Origin: Stappia sp. WLB 29
Lineage (GTDB): Bacteria > Pseudomonadota > Alphaproteobacteria > Rhizobiales > Stappiaceae
Length of the DNA: 64,000 bases
Assembly (NCBI RefSeq): GCF_023507705.1
Contig: NZ_JALBGD010000004.1
Span: 248,001 to 312,000, forward strand
Direction of reading: 5' to 3'
The first letter of the stretch is position 1. Each line of letters begins with the position of its first letter. The translations under genes were made by a program, and so were the position numbers. The notes under the pieces were generated by a model. That model was not told the DNA's origin. It made no database searches and worked only from the letters and a program-made list of their open reading frames with translations. This document shows, one piece after another, positions 11,671-21,746 of this stretch.

Positions 11671-11725
11671 TCCCTTATCCGGCAGGCATCGCGGGTGGCA
11701 TCCCCTTGGCGGGGAAGGCCGCCCG

Positions 11726-11742
11726 CTTGCGGTTTCCGCAAG
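11726..11742 (+). terminator. Small hairpin between dnaA and dnaN
   Basis: CTTGCGG (11726-11732) and CCGCAAG (11736-11742) form a perfect 7-bp stem with a TTT loop, 55 bases after the dnaA stop. It is followed by GCTTTGG, not a T-run, so it may be a weak terminator, an RNA-end stabiliser or an operator. Confidence 0.3.
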
Positions 11743-11848
11743 GCTTTGGCCAAGGATCGCCGGCACTTGCTTTTCGCAGCGCAAAAGGGCAGTGTCTTCG
11801 CCCATTTGACCGTCGCGGTTCCCACGATTTTCGACAATGGACGATACC

Positions 11849-12967
11849 ATGAAAGTGACCCTCGAGCGGACCGATCTTCTGAAGTCCCTGACCCATGTTC
11901 ATCGTGTCGTCGAGCGCCGAAACACCATCCCGATCCTGTCGAACGTGTTGCTGCGCGCCGACGGCGGCCAGCTGCTGCTGAAGGCGACCGACCTCGATCT
12001 GGAAATCTCGGAAAAGGTCGCGGCGCTGGTCGAACAGCCCGGCGCGACCACCGTGCCGGCGCACATGATCTACGACATCGTTCGCAAGCTGCCCGAGGGC
12101 GCGCAGGTGGCGCTGGAGACCTCCTCGGACAATGCGACGCTGGAGATCCGGGCCGGCCGCTCGCGCTTCGCGCTGCAGATGCTGCCCGAGACCGACTTCC
12201 CGGATATCACCGCCGGCGAGTTCACCCATCGCTTCACGCTGGCTTCGCGCGACCTGCGTTCGCTGATCGACGCCACCCAGTTCGCGATCTCCACCGAGGA
12301 GACCCGCTACTACCTGAACGGCATCTACATGCATTCGGTGGCAAGCGACGGCGGCGACCGGCTGCGCGCGGTGGCGACCGACGGCCACCGGCTGGCGCGC
12401 GCCGAGATCCCGGCGCCGAACGGCAGCGTGGGCATGCCGGGCATCATCGTGCCGCGCAAGACGGTCGGCGAGATCCAGAAGCTGCTGGAAGCGCCGGACG
12501 CGGAAGCCGCCATCGAGATCTCCGAGACCAAGATCCGCATCATGACCGGCGATGTGATCCTGACCTCGAAGCTGATCGACGGCACCTTCCCGGACTACGG
12601 CCGGGTAATTCCGCAGAACAACGACAAGGAAATGCTGGTCGAGCGCGACGAGTTCAAGGCCGCCGTCGACCGTGTGTCCACCATCTCCTCCGAGCGCGGC
12701 CGCGCCGTGAAGCTGGCGATCTCCGAAGGCCGCATGATCCTGACGGTGGTCAACCCGGACAGCGGGTCGGCGACCGAGGAGCTGGCCATCGATTACGACA
12801 GCGATCCGCTGGAGATCGGCTTCAACTCCCGCTACCTGCTGGAGATCACCGGCCAGCTGCGCGGCGACACCGCCTGCTTCCGCCTGGCCGATGCCGGCGC
12901 GCCGACGCTGATCCAGGACAAGGGCGTGGAAGATGCGCTCTATGTCCTGATGCCGATGCGCGTCTAG
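11849..12967 (+). CDS. dnaN: DNA polymerase III beta sliding clamp
   Basis: At 372 residues this is the standard clamp: three repeated domains forming a dimeric ring that tethers polymerase to DNA. It begins MKVTLERTDLLKSLTHVHRV and ends with YVLMPMRV, the conserved C-terminus near the partner-binding pocket. An in-frame ATG four codons upstream (11837) is possible, but MKVTLER is the family start; neither has a strong ribosome site. It lies in the dnaA-dnaN-recF order. Confidence 0.98.
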   Translation: MKVTLERTDLLKSLTHVHRVVERRNTIPILSNVLLRADGGQLLLKATDLDLEISEKVAALVEQPGATTVPAHMIYDIVRKLPEGAQVALETSSDNATLEIRAGRSRFALQMLPETDFPDITAGEFTHRFTLASRDLRSLIDATQFAISTEETRYYLNGIYMHSVASDGGDRLRAVATDGHRLARAEIPAPNGSVGMPGIIVPRKTVGEIQKLLEAPDAEAAIEISETKIRIMTGDVILTSKLIDGTFPDYGRVIPQNNDKEMLVERDEFKAAVDRVSTISSERGRAVKLAISEGRMILTVVNPDSGSATEELAIDYDSDPLEIGFNSRYLLEITGQLRGDTACFRLADAGAPTLIQDKGVEDALYVLMPMRV

Positions 12968-13055
12968 CAGTAGCCGGGCTTTTGCCCGCAGGCGCGGCGC
13001 GCCGCGACGGGGCCGGCAGGCGAAGCGCAGGCAAGCGAGCCGTAATGGAGGCCGG

Positions 13056-14195
13056 ATGGGCGAGCCGGTCCAGGTTGCCATCGGCAGCCTGACACTCACC
13101 GATTTCAGGAACTACGAGCAGGCGAGCGTCGCATTCGGCGCCCGTCTTGTGGCGTTGGTCGGCGACAACGGCTCCGGCAAGACCAACCTGCTGGAGGCGG
13201 TCTCGCTGCTGACCGCAGGGCGCGGGTTGCGCCGGGCCCAGCTCGACGACATCCGCCGGCAGGGGGCTCCCGCCGGCTGGAGCGTTGCCGCCCGTGTCGA
13301 GGGCGTGGCCGGGGAGACCCGCATCGGCGTCGGCCATGCGCCGGGCGAGACCGGCCGGCGCGTGCGCATCGACGGCACGGATGCCCGCTCGTCCGAACAG
13401 TTGCTCGACTATCTGCGCGTGCTCTGGCTGCTGCCGGCGATGGACGGGCTGTTTACCGGCCCGGCCGGCGACCGCCGCCGCTTCCTCGACCGCCTGGTGC
13501 TGGCGATCGACCCCGGCCATGGCCGCCGCGTCGCCGATCTGGAAAAGACCCTGCGGTCCCGCAACCGCCTGCTGGAAGAGGGCGGCTCTGCCGCCTTTCT
13601 CGACGCGGTGGAGGCGCAGCTCGCCCCGCTTGCCGTCGCGGTCGGCTTCGCCCGGCGCGAGACCGTCGCCCTGTTGCAGGCTCGGATCCGCCAGCAGGGC
13701 GACCTCGGCCTTCCCTTTCCGCTCGCCGGGGTGGAGCTTGCCGGCGAGTTCGAACGCGACTGCGAGGGCGTGGCGGCCTACGACATCGAAGATCGCTACC
13801 GCGAGCAGCTCGCCGCGACCCGCATGCGCGACCGCGCCGCCGGGCGGACCCTTTACGGGCCGCATCGCAGCGATCTGGCGGTGCGCCATCTGGCCAAGGA
13901 CATGCCGGCGGCGCTCGCGTCTACGGGCGAGCAGAAGGCGCTGCTGATCGGCCTCGTCCTCGCCCATGCCGAAGTGACCTCGCAGACCGCCGGCATGACG
14001 CCGGTGCTGCTGCTGGACGAGGTCGCCGCCCATCTCGATCCGGGCCGACGCAGGGCGCTGTTCTCGCGTCTCTCGGAGCTGGGGCTGCAGGTGCTGATGA
14101 CCGGCACGGACAGCCAGCTTTTCGTCGATCTTCCCGAAGGCAGCCAGATACTGAAGGTCGCACAATCGACCATTTCGTCCTATATGAAGGACTGA
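13056..14195 (+). CDS. recF: DNA replication and repair protein RecF
   Basis: This 379-residue SMC-like ATPase helps load RecA at single-strand gaps. It has Walker A GDNGSGKTNLLEA near residue 35, the RRRFLDRLV segment typical of RecF, the signature STGEQKALLIGLVLAHA and Walker B PVLLLDEVAAHLD near the C-terminus. GGAGG lies immediately upstream of the start (AATGGAGGCCGGATG). It follows dnaN by 88 bases. Confidence 0.96.
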   Translation: MGEPVQVAIGSLTLTDFRNYEQASVAFGARLVALVGDNGSGKTNLLEAVSLLTAGRGLRRAQLDDIRRQGAPAGWSVAARVEGVAGETRIGVGHAPGETGRRVRIDGTDARSSEQLLDYLRVLWLLPAMDGLFTGPAGDRRRFLDRLVLAIDPGHGRRVADLEKTLRSRNRLLEEGGSAAFLDAVEAQLAPLAVAVGFARRETVALLQARIRQQGDLGLPFPLAGVELAGEFERDCEGVAAYDIEDRYREQLAATRMRDRAAGRTLYGPHRSDLAVRHLAKDMPAALASTGEQKALLIGLVLAHAEVTSQTAGMTPVLLLDEVAAHLDPGRRRALFSRLSELGLQVLMTGTDSQLFVDLPEGSQILKVAQSTISSYMKD

Positions 14196-14257
14196 CCCGC
14201 CGCGTGCGGGCGCCCTTGGCCGGCGCCCCTTCGGCCCCTTGCAGGATCACGCTTTCC

Positions 14258-14875
14258 ATGGATGTTTCCGCGCTGCTCGTCTTCGCTGCGGCCCTGTTCG
14301 TCGCGGCCGTCATTCCCGGACCCGGCATCGCCGCCATCGTTGCGCGCGTGCTGGCGCGCGGGCGCGAGGGGGCCTTCGCCTTCTGCTTCGGCATCGCCCT
14401 CGGCGACGTGATCTGGCTGGGCTTTGCGGTCGCCGGCCTTGCCGTGCTGGCCAAGACCTTCGGCACGGTGTTCCTGGTGCTGAAATATGCCGGCGCGCTC
14501 TATCTCGCCTATCTGGCCTACAAGATGTGGACCGCACCGGCCGATGGCGGCCTGGCAGCGCTCGGCCCCGTGCGCAAGGAGAGCCCCTTCGCCCTGGCCA
14601 TGGGCGGGCTGGCCGTCACCATGGGAAACCCCAAGGTGATGGTCTTCTATCTGGCGCTCCTGCCCAACATCATCGCGCTGGAGACGGTGACCGTGCTCGG
14701 CTATGCCGAGCTGTCGCTGATCACCTTTGCGGTGCTGGCAGTGGTTCTGGGCGGCTATTGCCTGCTTGCCGAGCGGGCGCGGAAGATGCTCGCCAGCCCA
14801 AGGGCCGTGCGACTTCTCAACAGGGTCGCGGGCTCGGTCATGGCGGGGGCCGCGGTCGCGGTTGCGACGCGGTGA
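14258..14875 (+). CDS. LysE/RhtB-family amino acid exporter
   Basis: This 205-residue membrane protein has the family opening: hydrophobic segment, then VIPGPGIAAIVARVLARGREGAF with the PGP motif, then GIALGDVIW. Five or six membrane helices are visible, including LGLAVLAK-type and ITFAVLAVVLGGYCLL stretches, plus the conserved GNPKVMVFYLALLP. The family exports amino acids or related metabolites; the substrate cannot be read here. I start at MDVSALLVF (14258), since residues encoded upstream are not membrane-like. It stands between recF and gyrB, an insertion into the usual cluster. Confidence 0.85.
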   Translation: MDVSALLVFAAALFVAAVIPGPGIAAIVARVLARGREGAFAFCFGIALGDVIWLGFAVAGLAVLAKTFGTVFLVLKYAGALYLAYLAYKMWTAPADGGLAALGPVRKESPFALAMGGLAVTMGNPKVMVFYLALLPNIIALETVTVLGYAELSLITFAVLAVVLGGYCLLAERARKMLASPRAVRLLNRVAGSVMAGAAVAVATR

Positions 14876-15017
14876 TCGGCAGAGATCGGAATGCGCCGGT
14901 AACGCATTGACTTGAAACGGGAAAACCAACGCGCATCCGGCATGCCCCGAAACAGGGCGGCGCCTCCCGTGTCGGGACGGTGCGCAAGGGGCCGAAACCG
15001 GCCGGAAAGCTTGGTGA

Positions 15018-17543
<2,526 letters not shown>

Positions 17544-17587
17544 CGCTCTCCGGCCGGCGGAAAACGCCGGGAAGCGGGATTCTTCCT

Positions 17588-17616
17588 TTGACAAAGCGGG
17601 CCGCCCCCCCTATACG
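17588..17616 (+). promoter_or_regulatory. Strong sigma-70 type promoter for rpsL
   Basis: A perfect -35 TTGACA (17588-17593) and -10 TATACG (17611-17616) are 17 bases apart. The predicted transcript starts near 17623, 36 bases before the rpsL start. It lies 44 bases after gyrB, so rpsL need not depend on gyrB transcription. Confidence 0.78.
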
Positions 17617-17658
17617 AGGCGGCCAAGACATTCCTCAAAAACAAGCTGCAAGCAACCT

Positions 17659-18030
17659 ATGCCGACAATCAACCAGTTGGTTCGCCTGAACCGTAAGCCG
17701 ACCGTCAAGAAGTCCAAGACCCCCGCGCTGGGCGGTAACCCGCAGAAGCGCGCGGTTTGCACCCGCGTCTACACCACGACGCCGCGCAAGCCGAACTCGG
17801 CTCTTCGTAAGGTCGCGCGTGTTCGCATGACCAACGGCAATGAAGTCACCGCCTACATTCCGGGCGAGGGCCACAACCTGCAGGAGCACTCCGTGGTGCT
17901 GGTGCGCGGCGGCGGCCCGAACGACCTTCCGGGCGTGCGCTACCGCGTGATCCGCGGCGTGCTCGACACCCAGGGCGTCAAGGACCGTAAGAAGCGCCGT
18001 TCGCTCTACGGCTCCAAGCGTCCGAAGTAA
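17659..18030 (+). CDS. rpsL: 30S ribosomal protein S12, divergent at both streptomycin-resistance positions
   Basis: This 123-residue protein is S12 throughout, including [23 protein letters not shown] and [10 protein letters not shown]. Two near-universal lysines are changed: position 43 is Arg ([10 protein letters not shown], codon CGC) and position 88 is Asn ([10 protein letters not shown], codon AAC). These are the E. coli K42/K87 sites (mature numbering) where streptomycin-resistance substitutions arise. Asp89, the RimO methylthiolation site, is kept. Residues 8-33 also diverge from the usual alphaproteobacterial form. The gene stands alone with its own promoter and terminator, without rpsG, fusA or tuf. 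No clear Shine-Dalgarno sequence precedes the ATG. It may be the only S12 or a second copy. Confidence 0.95.
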   Translation: MPTINQLVRLNRKPTVKKSKTPALGGNPQKRAVCTRVYTTTPRKPNSALRKVARVRMTNGNEVTAYIPGEGHNLQEHSVVLVRGGGPNDLPGVRYRVIRGVLDTQGVKDRKKRRSLYGSKRPK

Positions 18031-18072
18031 GCTTCCAGCCGGGTCCCGCCCGGCAGGGAATTGTCTTGTCGA

Positions 18073-18111
18073 GGCCTTCCGGACACCCGTCCGGGAGGCC
18101 TTGATGTTTTT
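18073..18111 (+). terminator. Intrinsic terminator of rpsL
   Basis: GGCCTTCCGGA (18073-18083) pairs with TCCGGGAGGCC (18090-18100), with one G-U pair and a 6-base loop, followed by TTGATGTTTTT. It lies 42 bases after the rpsL stop and separates it from the convergent photolyase gene. Confidence 0.85.
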
Positions 18112-18137
18112 GGGCGAGGGGCTTGCGAGGCGAGCGC

Positions 18138-19679
18138 CTAGAGCGTGCCGGCCTCGAGCCGCTTCAGGCTGCGCGCGGCGGCGGCGAGGTAGTCCTTGCG
18201 GGTCTCTGCCGACATGCGGTCCCAGGTCCGATAGGGCTGGGCAAGGCGCGGGTTGGCGCCGAGCTTCTCCCGGTTGCGGATCAGGAAATCCCAGTACAAG
18301 GCATTGAAGGGACAGGCATTTTCGCCGGTGCGGTCCTTCACGTCGTACCGGCAGTTGCGGCAGTGGTCCGACATCTTGTTGATGTAGTTGCCGCTCGCCG
18401 CATAGGGCTTGGAGGCGAGCAGCCCGCCATCGGCGAACTGGCTCATGCCGACCGTGTTCGGCAGTTCCACCCATTCGAATGCGTCCGCATAGACCGCGAG
18501 ATACCACTCGTGCACCTGGTGCGGGTCGATGCCGGCGATCAGCGCGAAATTGCCGGTCACCATCAGCCGCTGGATGTGATGCGCGTAGGCCTCGTCCCGG
18601 GTCTGGCCGACGACCTCGCGCAGGCAGGCCATCCTGGTCTCTGCGCTCCAGTAGAACTCCGGCAGGGGCCGGCTCGCGCCGAGATGGTTGGCGCCGGCAT
18701 AGTCCGGCATCTTCAGCCAGTAGATGCCGCGCACATATTCCCGCCAGCCGATGATCTGGCGGATGAAGCCCTCGGCCGAGTTGAGCGGCACGGCACCGTC
18801 CACAAACGCTTGCTCCGCCTTGCGGCAGACCTGCAAGGGGTCGAGCAGGCCGGCATTGAGGTAGGGCGACAGGACCGAGTGGTAGAGGTACTTTTCCCCG
18901 GTCAGCATGGCGTCCTGGTAGTCGCCGAAACGGGGCAGGGCCTCGTCGATGAAGCGGTCCAGCGCCGCCTCGGCGTCCTCGGTGGTGACGGCGAAGCGGA
19001 ACGGGGTGAGCCTGCCGAACCCGTCCGGAAACTGCGCCTCGACCAGGTCCAGCACCGCCCGCGTCGTCTCGTCCGGCTCGAAGGCCAGCGGGCGCGGCAT
19101 GAAGAGGTCGGTGTCCGCCGGCTTGCGGTTCTCGGCGTCGAAGTTCCACCTGCCGCCGACGGGCTCGTCGCCTTGCATCAGCAGTCCGGTCTTGCGCCGC
19201 ATCAGGCGGTAGAAATACTCCATCCGCAGCTGCTTGCGGCCCTCCGCCCAGGCGCCGAACTCCTTGGCACTGCAGAGGAAACGGCTGTCGGGCAGGATGT
19301 CGACCGGCAGGTTATGCGCGCTCTCTAGCCCGCGCAGGATCTCCATCACCCGCCACTCGCCCGGCTCCGTCACCCGGATGCGCAAGGCATCGTGCCGCGC
19401 CACCGCCCGGCCGATCTCGCCCGCAAAGCTGCCGGTGTTGTCCGGATCGTCGAGCTCGACATAGTCGACCTGCCAGCCGGCCCGGCGCAGGGCGGCGGCG
19501 TGATGGCGCATGGCGGCCAGGATGAAGGCGATCTTCTTGCGGTGATGCGGGACGTAGGTCGTCTCCTCGGCGACCTCCATCATCAGCAGTCGTGCATCGC
19601 TCTTGTCGACGTCCCGGAGCGCCGAGAGGCCGAAGGAGAGCTGGTCGCCGAGGACCGGAATGAGGACAGGTCTGGTCAT
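18138..19679 (-). CDS. Iron-sulfur bacterial cryptochrome/photolyase (PhrB-like, (6-4) type)
   Basis: This 513-residue protein matches the FeS-BCP photolyases of Agrobacterium and Rhodobacter. The N-terminal domain begins LIPVLGDQLSFGLSAL, and the FAD domain includes FIRQIIGWREYVRGIYWLK. The four [4Fe-4S] cysteines are present: one in MACLREVV and three in HCRNCRYDVKDRTGENACPF. Such enzymes repair UV (6-4) photoproducts with FAD and visible light, and some act as light sensors. The start MTRPVL is chosen by family length; its ribosome site is weak. It lies downstream of the GcrA-like gene on the same strand but beyond a hairpin. Confidence 0.92.
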   Translation of the reverse strand: MTRPVLIPVLGDQLSFGLSALRDVDKSDARLLMMEVAEETTYVPHHRKKIAFILAAMRHHAAALRRAGWQVDYVELDDPDNTGSFAGEIGRAVARHDALRIRVTEPGEWRVMEILRGLESAHNLPVDILPDSRFLCSAKEFGAWAEGRKQLRMEYFYRLMRRKTGLLMQGDEPVGGRWNFDAENRKPADTDLFMPRPLAFEPDETTRAVLDLVEAQFPDGFGRLTPFRFAVTTEDAEAALDRFIDEALPRFGDYQDAMLTGEKYLYHSVLSPYLNAGLLDPLQVCRKAEQAFVDGAVPLNSAEGFIRQIIGWREYVRGIYWLKMPDYAGANHLGASRPLPEFYWSAETRMACLREVVGQTRDEAYAHHIQRLMVTGNFALIAGIDPHQVHEWYLAVYADAFEWVELPNTVGMSQFADGGLLASKPYAASGNYINKMSDHCRNCRYDVKDRTGENACPFNALYWDFLIRNREKLGANPRLAQPYRTWDRMSAETRKDYLAAAARSLKRLEAGTL

Positions 19680-19819
19680 GCCTTGCGGGGATGCGCTGGA
19701 CGAAAAGATGGTCTTTTCGGTTACGCAGCCCGGCTTTGTGCGGATCTCGGCCCGGCGCGCGCAAGGGCGGGACGGGAACAGTCTGCCGCGTCCCCCATCC
19801 CGCCCGCGGGGACAAACGA

Positions 19820-19852
19820 AAGACGCCCGGTCGGTATCCCGCCGGGCGTCTT
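19820..19852 (-). terminator. Inverted repeat after the GcrA-like gene
   Basis: AAGACGCCCGG (19820-19830) and CCGGGCGTCTT (19842-19852) form a perfect 11-bp stem with an 11-base loop. Read on the minus strand it lies 125 bases past the miniprotein gene and ends in TCTTTCGTTTG, a modest T-rich tail. Confidence 0.6.
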
Positions 19853-19976
19853 CATCAAACTGGCTTTGCGAATTTCGAGACGGATTTTGCAAAATCCCGT
19901 CTCAATTTTCGCTGATTTTGCGACGGCTCGCGCAATCTCGCTCCGCGCGAAGCGGGGACAAGTGCCGGCGTCGGTA

Positions 19977-20189
19977 TCAGGCGGCGATGCGGCGCTGCGC
20001 CTTGAAGGCGACCGGAGTGTTCTCGCGGTTGCGGCGACGCTCCTCGGCGGAGATATACACCAGCGCGTGATGCTCGCTGCAGTAGGAAATCCCCGCCTCG
20101 ACGCGGTTGCGGCACGGGAAGGTGTAGTTGCCGCCGGTGCCTTCGGCCCACTTGCACTGGCCGGCACGCGGCAAACGGAGTTCGGTCAT
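19977..20189 (-). CDS. Free-standing GcrA C-terminal-domain miniprotein
   Basis: This 70-residue protein resembles only the C-terminal part of GcrA, the alphaproteobacterial cell-cycle regulator: QCKWAEGTGGNYTFPCRNRV, then YCSEHHALVYIS, with the Cys-Lys-Trp, Cys and YC..H pattern of the domain that in Caulobacter binds sigma-70. The N-terminal helix-turn-helix that reads GANTC sites is absent, and the 190 bases upstream encode nothing like it. The start at 20189 has AAGGACAGGAC upstream. The tail is basic (ERRRNREN, KAQRRIAA). It could modulate sigma-70 or compete with full GcrA; this is inference. Confidence 0.72.
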   Translation of the reverse strand: MTELRLPRAGQCKWAEGTGGNYTFPCRNRVEAGISYCSEHHALVYISAEERRRNRENTPVAFKAQRRIAA

Positions 20190-20290
20190 CGTCCTGTCCT
20201 TCAGTCTGGTGACGCCTTGCACTCCGAAGCGCGATCCGCGGGGCTTGCCGCGGCATCGGTGTCAGGAGCGCCTGCCAGCGGCTGCGCGTC

Positions 20291-20314
20291 AAAAAAGCCG
20301 GGCCAAGGCCCGGC
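20291..20314 (-). terminator. Intrinsic terminator between the OmpA-like gene and the GcrA-like gene
   Basis: GCCGGGCC (20297-20304) and GGCCCGGC (20307-20314) form a tight 8-bp GC stem; on the minus strand it is followed by six T residues (AAAAAA at 20291-20296). It lies downstream of the OmpA-like lipoprotein gene. It also lies only about 10 bases downstream of a promoter-like element that would drive the GcrA-like gene. Confidence 0.85.
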
Positions 20315-20331
20315 GTCGATCCGATGACCGT

Positions 20332-20360
20332 AATATAGGTGTCACGTTGTAAAAGGCCAA
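20332..20360 (-). promoter_or_regulatory. Promoter-like element upstream of the GcrA-like gene
   Basis: On the minus strand TTGGCC (20360-20355) and TATATT (20337-20332) are 17 bases apart. A transcript from about 20325 would enter the terminator hairpin at 20314-20291 almost immediately, with the miniprotein start at 20189 further on. Confidence 0.5.
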
Positions 20361-20437
20361 ACGCATCTCCGGCATGGGAGCCATGCCTATATTGCAGTGC
20401 AGCGATGTGGCTGACGCCGAGCGGTTGCAGTCTTGCT

Positions 20438-20971
20438 TCAACGCTCGCGTTCTTCGCGAAGGTTGGTGATCACCCGGCGGTTCTGCGCCTTGCACTCTTC
20501 TTGGGCGCAGTCGCGCACCTTGCGCTCCGTTCCGTAGCCTTTGGCCCACAGCCGGTTCGGCGCGACGCCCTTGCCGACCAGATAGGCCATGACCGCGTTC
20601 GCCCGGCGCGTCGAAAGCGCCGTGTTGTCGCCGGCGCTGCCCGGATCGTCCGCAAAGCCCTGGATCTTGGCGTACCAGGTCCGGTGGGACATCAGCCACT
20701 CGGCCTGCTTGTCGAGCGTCATGCGGGCGGTCTCGTCGATCTCCGCCGAGTCGGGCGTGAAATAGGTCCGCCGGCCGACATTGAGCATGAAGGCTTCTTC
20801 GCTGCCCGGCTCCATGTTGGCGAAGCCGATCACCGGCGCGTTGGTGACGTCCGGCGAGGCGACATTCTCGACCGTGTTGCAGCCGGCGAGAAGCGCGGCC
20901 AGAAGCAGAGGCGAAAGCGGGAGGCGCGGCCGCGAGGTGCGGCCGGTTGCGGGCGTCGAAAAGGCGGTCAC
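20438..20971 (-). CDS. OmpA-like peptidoglycan-binding lipoprotein
   Basis: This 177-residue protein begins with a lipoprotein signal ending LLLAALLAGC (Cys31 as the lipidated residue, followed by Asn), so it is probably outer-membrane anchored. The rest is an OmpA C-terminal domain: RTYFTPDSAEID, then TALSTRRANAVMAYLV and AQNRRVITNL, carrying the usual peptidoglycan-binding residues. I start at the GTG at 20971 because it overlaps the upstream stop in a GTGA arrangement, indicating translational coupling to the L,D-transpeptidase. It resembles Pal but is not in a tol-pal cluster. Confidence 0.82.
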   Translation of the reverse strand: MTAFSTPATGRTSRPRLPLSPLLLAALLAGCNTVENVASPDVTNAPVIGFANMEPGSEEAFMLNVGRRTYFTPDSAEIDETARMTLDKQAEWLMSHRTWYAKIQGFADDPGSAGDNTALSTRRANAVMAYLVGKGVAPNRLWAKGYGTERKVRDCAQEECKAQNRRVITNLREERER

Positions 20972-21630
20972 GTGCGCTCCTGATCCTGCGGTTTGCCGGC
21001 GCCCAGATGCTCCAGAACCGACACGCGGGTTCCGACAGGGCAGCGCTGGTAGAGGTCGATGATGTCTTCGGGGAACATGCGGATGCAGCCCGACGAGACG
21101 TCGCTGCCGATACTCCAGGGCTCCAGCGTGCCGTGCAGCCGGTAGCCGGTGTCGGCGCCGCTGTCGTGGTGCAGGTAGAGCGCGCGCGGACCGAGCGGGT
21201 TGTTCGGCGCGCCGCCCTCGACCATCGGCGGCAGGTCGGGCTGGCGCTTGCGCATCTCCGGAGGCGGCACCCAGCGCGGCCACAGCGCCTTGCGGCGAAC
21301 CTGCGCGCGGCCGAACCACTGGAAGCCTTCGCGCCCGACGCCGACGCCGTAACGCAGGGCGGTGTTGTTCTCCCAGATCCAGTAGAGGAAGTGGTTGCGC
21401 GTATCGACGACCACCGTGCCCGGCGATTCTTGCGAGAAATACTTGACCATCTGTCGGCGCCAATGCGGCTTGATCACCGAGAAATTGGTGCGCCGATACT
21501 GGAAGCCGTTGTCGGCGGCGGCCCCGTCGAACCATTTCGAGGACGCGAATGCAGGCATGGGCAGCGAGATGTTCGCCGCCATCGCGCCGGCGCCGATCAG
21601 CAGCGCGCGTCGTGTCATGGATGCCGTCAT
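20968..21630 (-). CDS. L,D-transpeptidase (YkuD/ErfK family), Tat-type signal
   Basis: This 220-residue protein has the YkuD catalytic motif, HGT at 166-168 and SSGCIRM with the nucleophile Cys182. Such enzymes make 3-3 peptidoglycan crosslinks or attach outer-membrane proteins to the cell wall. The N-terminus MTRRALLIGAG followed by LPMPAFA looks like a twin-arginine signal with an AxA cleavage site near residue 29. GGAGGAG lies upstream of the ATG at 21630. Its stop overlaps the start of the OmpA-like lipoprotein gene, so the two are made together and may act together at the envelope. Confidence 0.9.
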   Translation of the reverse strand: MTASMTRRALLIGAGAMAANISLPMPAFASSKWFDGAAADNGFQYRRTNFSVIKPHWRRQMVKYFSQESPGTVVVDTRNHFLYWIWENNTALRYGVGVGREGFQWFGRAQVRRKALWPRWVPPPEMRKRQPDLPPMVEGGAPNNPLGPRALYLHHDSGADTGYRLHGTLEPWSIGSDVSSGCIRMFPEDIIDLYQRCPVGTRVSVLEHLGAGKPQDQERT

Positions 21631-21746
21631 GCCGTCTCCTCCTCTTGACGGGCAGCCGCTCCCGCCCCGCGCCCGGCAGTATCTGCGAGCGCGGAACGGC
21701 CCTATTACTGTCCATCGAGGAGAAAACGTCAATCCTTCGAAGTTTT

